A stretch of 64,000 bases of DNA from Gemmatimonadaceae bacterium (GTDB taxonomy: Bacteria; Gemmatimonadota; Gemmatimonadetes; Gemmatimonadales; Gemmatimonadaceae), in NCBI GenBank assembly GCA_022843265.1, contig JALHNZ010000006.1, positions 50,440-114,439 on the forward strand, given 5' to 3'. Each line of letters starts with the position of its first letter. Position 1 is the stretch's first letter. The notes beneath the pieces were generated by a model, which made no database searches, had not been told where the DNA came from, and worked only from the letters and a program-made list of their open reading frames with translations. The position numbers and the translations under genes were made by a program. This document shows positions 60,507-64,000 of this stretch, piece after piece.

Positions 60507-63188
60507 GTGACCGGCGCCGCTGTAATCCGGGAGCGGCGGGAGCTCGATGCATTGCTGCAGCTGGCGCGTGAAATGGCCAGCGGCACGCCGAGCACGCGAC
60601 GTGTCCTCGAGCAGCTCGCGGAAACGGCGCAGGACTTCACGCAGTCGGAAGGCGCGTGCGTGTTGGAGCTGCGAGGCGACGTGTTTCACGTGGCTGGCCC
60701 ATCCGGCATCGTTGTGCCGTACGATGGTCAGTCGTTTCAAATCATGCCCGCTCCGTCGATCTTTCGTGAAGTGCTGGCGACGTCCGCTGTGGTGATCACG
60801 AACGACGGACAACGTGATCCGCGTGTGGACCCACGCTTCCGGGACGTCTTGCGTATCCGACATCTCGCCGCGGCACCGATTGTCCTTGAAGGGCGTATTG
60901 ACGGGTTGCTGATGCTGCTCAACTCAGCGAACCCCGACGGCTACAGCGCCAACGATGCGTCGCTCTTGCAGCGATTGGCCGAGTTCAGCGCGGTTGCACT
61001 GCGCGATGCACATCTGGTACAACGTGCGGAGCGTGCCGCAGAAGACGCGCAGGCACGCGCGCGCGAGGCAGCGATTGCGTCACGACGCCACGAGGTGCTC
61101 GCGCGCACGGCGGACGCACTGGCGAACGCCGGTACGCCAGACGCGGTGTATCAACGCATTGGCGACATCATGAGCGAATTGCTCGGCGCCGGTGGGCTCG
61201 CGATCTATGACGTAAACGTCGACTCCCGTACGGTGAAGTTGTCGTTCCAGACCGGCATTGGCACGATGGATGCGGCGACCGTGGTTCGCTTGTATTGGCA
61301 GACCCGTCTGGCGGATGTGGTGCTTTCTGGGGTGCCGGCGTTCGTGGATGACATGCTCAAGGGAAGCGAAGTCGAGCTTGCCGTTACCGAACCTATGCGA
61401 CAAGCCGGGATAGGCGCGCTCGCACTGCTGCCGCTGCGTGTTGATGGTCGCGTCATCGGATCCATTGGAATCCGGTTTTTCGGAACGCGCGACTTCGACG
61501 AAGCGGAACGCGCGTTTCTCGAATCGTTCTCTTCGCAAGTTGCCATTGCGTTGCGCAACGCCCAGTACCTCACCGACCTGCAGGATCGCGCCGAACGGCT
61601 CGACAAACTGGCCCGTGAGCGCGAGCTCGAACAGCGGCGTGCGGAAGCGGCGGCCGATGTGGCACGTACCGCGCTCGCACATGGTGGATTGATGGCCGGC
61701 GTGCAATCGCTGCTCGGTATTCTGGAACGCATCGTGCCGTCGTCGGGCAAAGCGATTGGTGTGGCGCGTGCGCGAGACGGTCGACTCGAGTATGTCGGCG
61801 CACACGGCTCGCTGTCCCCGCTGCTCGGACATCGGCCGGCGGGACTTCGCGGCGTGCTCGGCATCACACCTGATGGTTTGCCAATCGAGGTGGAAAACCT
61901 GCGCAGCGAAGCGCCATTGCCACTCGCCAACGCGGTACCCGATGAACGCGCGCTCGTGTTGCCGCTGATCGCGCGCGATCGCGCACTTGGCGTACTGCTC
62001 GTGAGTGCAACACCAGACGGGATGTGGAGCGACACGCAGCGTCAAACACTGGAGCGCGTGTCCACATCGCTCGCGCTCGCCATTGATGCTCTGCTGCTCG
62101 ATGAGGAGGAACGTCACGCGCGTGAACGAGAGGTGATGCTAGCCACGGCGCTCACCACGCTCGATCACCCGGTGTTTATCCTTGAAGACAACATTGTTCG
62201 CTACGCCAATCCAGCGGCGGCGCGCGAATATGGCTGGAGCACGGTTGAACTGATTGGTCGCGTCTTCAGCGAGTTTGTCGCATCAGATCAGCCACAGAGC
62301 GGCGCGGATCTGCTTGTTTCGGCCGAACATGAAATCGAACCACGCGACCACGTACATCGTCGGCGCGATGGTAGTGAGTTTGCGGCGGTGCTGACCGTCA
62401 GTCGGTTGCGTTCGGAGGCAGGCCTGACAACTGGCGCCGTGGTGTCCGTGCGCGATGTGACGCGTGATCGCGCCATTGCTGAACAGTTGCGCCACTCCGA
62501 AAAAATGATCGCGCTTGGCGAGCTGGTCGCCGGCGTCGCGCATGAAATCAACAATCCGCTCACCGGCATTTCTGCCTTCTCGGAACTGTTGCTCGAAGAC
62601 GCGCTCACCGATGAACATCGCGAATCGGTGCAGCTCATCAAACGTGAGAGTGATCGCGCAACCGCCGTCATCCGTGACCTGCTGATTTTTGCACGCAAAG
62701 CCGACGCCGGCACGAGACCCGTCGACATCAACGAGCTGGTGGAGCAAACGCTGCGGCTTCGCGCGTACACAACGCGGGCGATTGGTGTAGTCGTTGAGCT
62801 TCACCTGGATCCATCGCGGCCCCACGTACAGGGCGATGCGCAGCGACTGCAGCAAGTGCTGCTGAACCTTGTGGTGAATTCCGAGCAGGCCATGCATGGT
62901 CGCGAGATACGACGGCTGACCGTGCACACGCGACTGGAAGGCGACCAGGTCCACATCACCGTGAGCGACACGGGCTCCGGCATGTCGGCCAACGTCAAAC
63001 GCCGGTTGTTCGAACCCTTCTTCACCACCAAGCCGCTGGGCGTGGGCACCGGACTCGGGCTCAGCGTGAGTTATGGCATTGCGCAGACGCACCGCGGTAC
63101 GCTCGACGTGCAATCCGAGGAGAATGTTGGTACATCGATTACTCTCACTCTCCCGGTTCTTTCCCCCGATTTTCTTGCGCAGCCTTGA
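60507..63188 (+). CDS. GAF/PAS-domain sensor histidine kinase
   Basis: 893 residues from GTG 60507, 3 bp after the upstream stop. No transmembrane segment or signal is visible, so it is probably cytoplasmic. GAF1 (about 18-165), GAF2 (about 195-350), a coiled linker, GAF3 (about 385-525), PAS (about 540-650, with EDNIVRYANPAAAREYGWST), HisKA with His679 in GVAHEINNPLTGISAF, and HATPase_c with NLVVNSEQAMHG, DTGSGMSANVK, FEPFFTTKPLG and GTGLGLSVSYGI. All ATP-binding boxes are intact. No receiver-domain gene lies in the window, so the response regulator is elsewhere. Confidence 0.93.
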   Translation: MTGAAVIRERRELDALLQLAREMASGTPSTRRVLEQLAETAQDFTQSEGACVLELRGDVFHVAGPSGIVVPYDGQSFQIMPAPSIFREVLATSAVVITNDGQRDPRVDPRFRDVLRIRHLAAAPIVLEGRIDGLLMLLNSANPDGYSANDASLLQRLAEFSAVALRDAHLVQRAERAAEDAQARAREAAIASRRHEVLARTADALANAGTPDAVYQRIGDIMSELLGAGGLAIYDVNVDSRTVKLSFQTGIGTMDAATVVRLYWQTRLADVVLSGVPAFVDDMLKGSEVELAVTEPMRQAGIGALALLPLRVDGRVIGSIGIRFFGTRDFDEAERAFLESFSSQVAIALRNAQYLTDLQDRAERLDKLARERELEQRRAEAAADVARTALAHGGLMAGVQSLLGILERIVPSSGKAIGVARARDGRLEYVGAHGSLSPLLGHRPAGLRGVLGITPDGLPIEVENLRSEAPLPLANAVPDERALVLPLIARDRALGVLLVSATPDGMWSDTQRQTLERVSTSLALAIDALLLDEEERHAREREVMLATALTTLDHPVFILEDNIVRYANPAAAREYGWSTVELIGRVFSEFVASDQPQSGADLLVSAEHEIEPRDHVHRRRDGSEFAAVLTVSRLRSEAGLTTGAVVSVRDVTRDRAIAEQLRHSEKMIALGELVAGVAHEINNPLTGISAFSELLLEDALTDEHRESVQLIKRESDRATAVIRDLLIFARKADAGTRPVDINELVEQTLRLRAYTTRAIGVVVELHLDPSRPHVQGDAQRLQQVLLNLVVNSEQAMHGREIRRLTVHTRLEGDQVHITVSDTGSGMSANVKRRLFEPFFTTKPLGVGTGLGLSVSYGIAQTHRGTLDVQSEENVGTSITLTLPVLSPDFLAQP

Positions 63189-63270
63189 CTCGGCGTTTCC
63201 GTTCAAGTACTAGGGGGGTGCATGGTTTTGGTGCAGAGTTGTTTTCGACGTTACCCGAGAGGAGGCGGTC

Positions 63271-64000
63271 ATGCCGCGCAGTGACGAAGTATTCGGAGAG
63301 GATCCGTCTCTCCAGAGCGACCAATCAGTCGCTCGCCTGGATGCCTATGGCGGCTCCTACGACGATGACGAGGAAGAGGACAGTTACCGGATTCCCGACG
63401 AGGAAGACGGCAACGGTCTTTGGGATAGCGCGGACGACTCGGATGACGATGAGGACGAGGACTACGGCGTCACAGAAACCGAGGATGACGAAGAAGACGT
63501 CGAGGAAGAGGAAGACATCTTTGGTCGTCCTCCGGCTCGCCGCGGCCGTCCGCCCGGACGTACCAAAACGGCCGTTCCGCTGATCGTGGAGGACGAGGTC
63601 GAAGCCGATGACGATCTCGGCATCGACGATACCGACGACCTCGACGACGACGGTGCGGATGATCTGGAAGACGATGAAGACGGCGTGGACGACGAGGATC
63701 TGGGCGACGAGGATTTGGGTGACGAGGGCGACGACGGTCCGCCGATGAAGGCACCGAAGGCGGCCAAGCCACCCAAGGCCGCGCCGGCACCCAAGGCCGC
63801 GCCGGCACCCAAGGCTGCGCCGGAACCGAAGGCGGCGCCGGAACCGAAGGCGGCGCCCGCGCCGAAGCCTGCGCCTGCGCCAAAGCCAGCTCCAGCGGCC
63901 AAAGCGCCGACGCCGGTCAAGGCCGCAGCCAAGGCACCACCGGCCAAGGCACCACCGGCCAAGGCGCCCGCGAAGACGGCTGCAAAGGCACCTGCCAAGG
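63271..64000 (+). CDS. Acidic protein with Lys-Ala-Pro repeat tail, 5' part (runs off window end)
   Basis: Open from ATG 63271 (GAGAGGAGG upstream) to the window end, 243 codons with no stop. Residues about 30-155 are extremely Asp/Glu-rich, with a short RRGRPPGR AT-hook-like piece near residue 95. From about 160 the sequence changes to a Lys-Ala-Pro low-complexity tail (APKAAPAPKAAPEPK type), reminiscent of histone H1-like bacterial proteins. The sequence is probably disordered, and the acid-then-basic order suggests nucleic-acid or chromatin-type binding, or a spacer for a further domain beyond the window. No family can be assigned. Confidence 0.75.
   Translation, partial: MPRSDEVFGEDPSLQSDQSVARLDAYGGSYDDDEEEDSYRIPDEEDGNGLWDSADDSDDDEDEDYGVTETEDDEEDVEEEEDIFGRPPARRGRPPGRTKTAVPLIVEDEVEADDDLGIDDTDDLDDDGADDLEDDEDGVDDEDLGDEDLGDEGDDGPPMKAPKAAKPPKAAPAPKAAPAPKAAPEPKAAPEPKAAPAPKPAPAPKPAPAAKAPTPVKAAAKAPPAKAPPAKAPAKTAAKAPAK

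Noticed and set aside
61080..62117. Long antisense frame (345 codons) opposite the histidine kinase gene
   Set aside because: It overlaps a well conserved coding region with intact GAF domains; its composition (high Arg, Cys and His) is that of a reverse-strand shadow in GC-rich DNA.
1..64000. CRISPR arrays, tRNA, rRNA or transposase genes
   Set aside because: No regularly spaced direct repeats, no cloverleaf-like sequence and no transposase or integrase domain was seen on either strand; a dedicated tRNA scan would be needed to exclude unusual tRNAs.

Overview
The window is one contiguous piece of a GC-rich chromosome from a diderm (Gram-negative-type) bacterium. It encodes TonB-dependent receptors, many lipoproteins and signal-peptide proteins, Tat-exported enzymes, ECF sigma/anti-sigma pairs, a chromate transporter and a type I glutamine synthetase. 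The mix of secreted S9 peptidases, a tricorn protease, carboxypeptidase-regulatory TonB receptors, 6-bladed beta-propeller lipoproteins and DUF2723/DUF4394/DUF4159 proteins suggests Gemmatimonadota (Gemmatimonas-like). That is an inference from gene content; no rRNA or tRNA gene is visible to confirm it. Genes are dense on both strands, and several neighbours overlap at ATGA, GTGA or TTGA junctions, which helped fix starts.

Layout. 1-7.7 kb: 5' part of a TonB-type outer-membrane protein, PepE, a LOG-family hydrolase, a sialidase-like lipoprotein, a GNAT acetyltransferase, and a PmbA/TldD pair whose TldD carries a Tat signal. 7.8-14.7 kb: a Uup-like ABC-F ATPase, a secreted conserved protein, a NagB-LmbE fusion, a CBS protein, and DUF4159 and DUF4287/5655 proteins. 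14.9-32.2 kb: three secreted S9 peptidases, ChrA, a PqiA-like membrane protein, Tex, a Tat-exported Rossmann dehydrogenase, an ECF sigma with a membrane partner, and a DUF2723 polytopic protein. Two copies of a roughly 140-bp long-inverted-repeat element lie at convergent gene ends (about 17.1 and 32.3 kb). 32.4-36.3 kb: a collagen-like/DUF4394 lipoprotein, two small genes, and a FAS1 protein divergent from an ECF sigma/RskA-like anti-sigma pair.

36.3-45.3 kb is the most distinctive region. Seven consecutive minus-strand genes encode divergent 6-bladed beta-propeller proteins, some lipoproteins and some soluble secreted forms. Between them lie remnants of an alpha/beta hydrolase and a duplicated intergenic fragment, which suggests tandem duplication followed by decay. 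An eighth propeller lies upstream of a TonB receptor at 56.4-57.5 kb.

45.6-64 kb: a tricorn protease homologue and an M20 amidohydrolase on the plus strand; then, on the minus strand, a membrane protein, a K+ channel with a zinc-ribbon tail, a Trm112-like protein, an alpha/beta hydrolase, MogA, a small membrane protein, a TonB receptor, a propeller lipoprotein, an orphan four-helix-bundle sensor and glnA. The right end carries a zinc-ribbon membrane protein coupled to a GAF/PAS histidine kinase, and the start of an acidic protein with a Lys-Ala-Pro tail that runs off the window.

Functionally the window reads as a peptide-scavenging, envelope-centred region. Surface receptors and propeller lipoproteins are interleaved with extracytoplasmic peptidases (S9, tricorn) and with peptidases that finish peptide breakdown (PepE, M20, TldD/PmbA). 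ECF and two-component systems provide envelope signalling.
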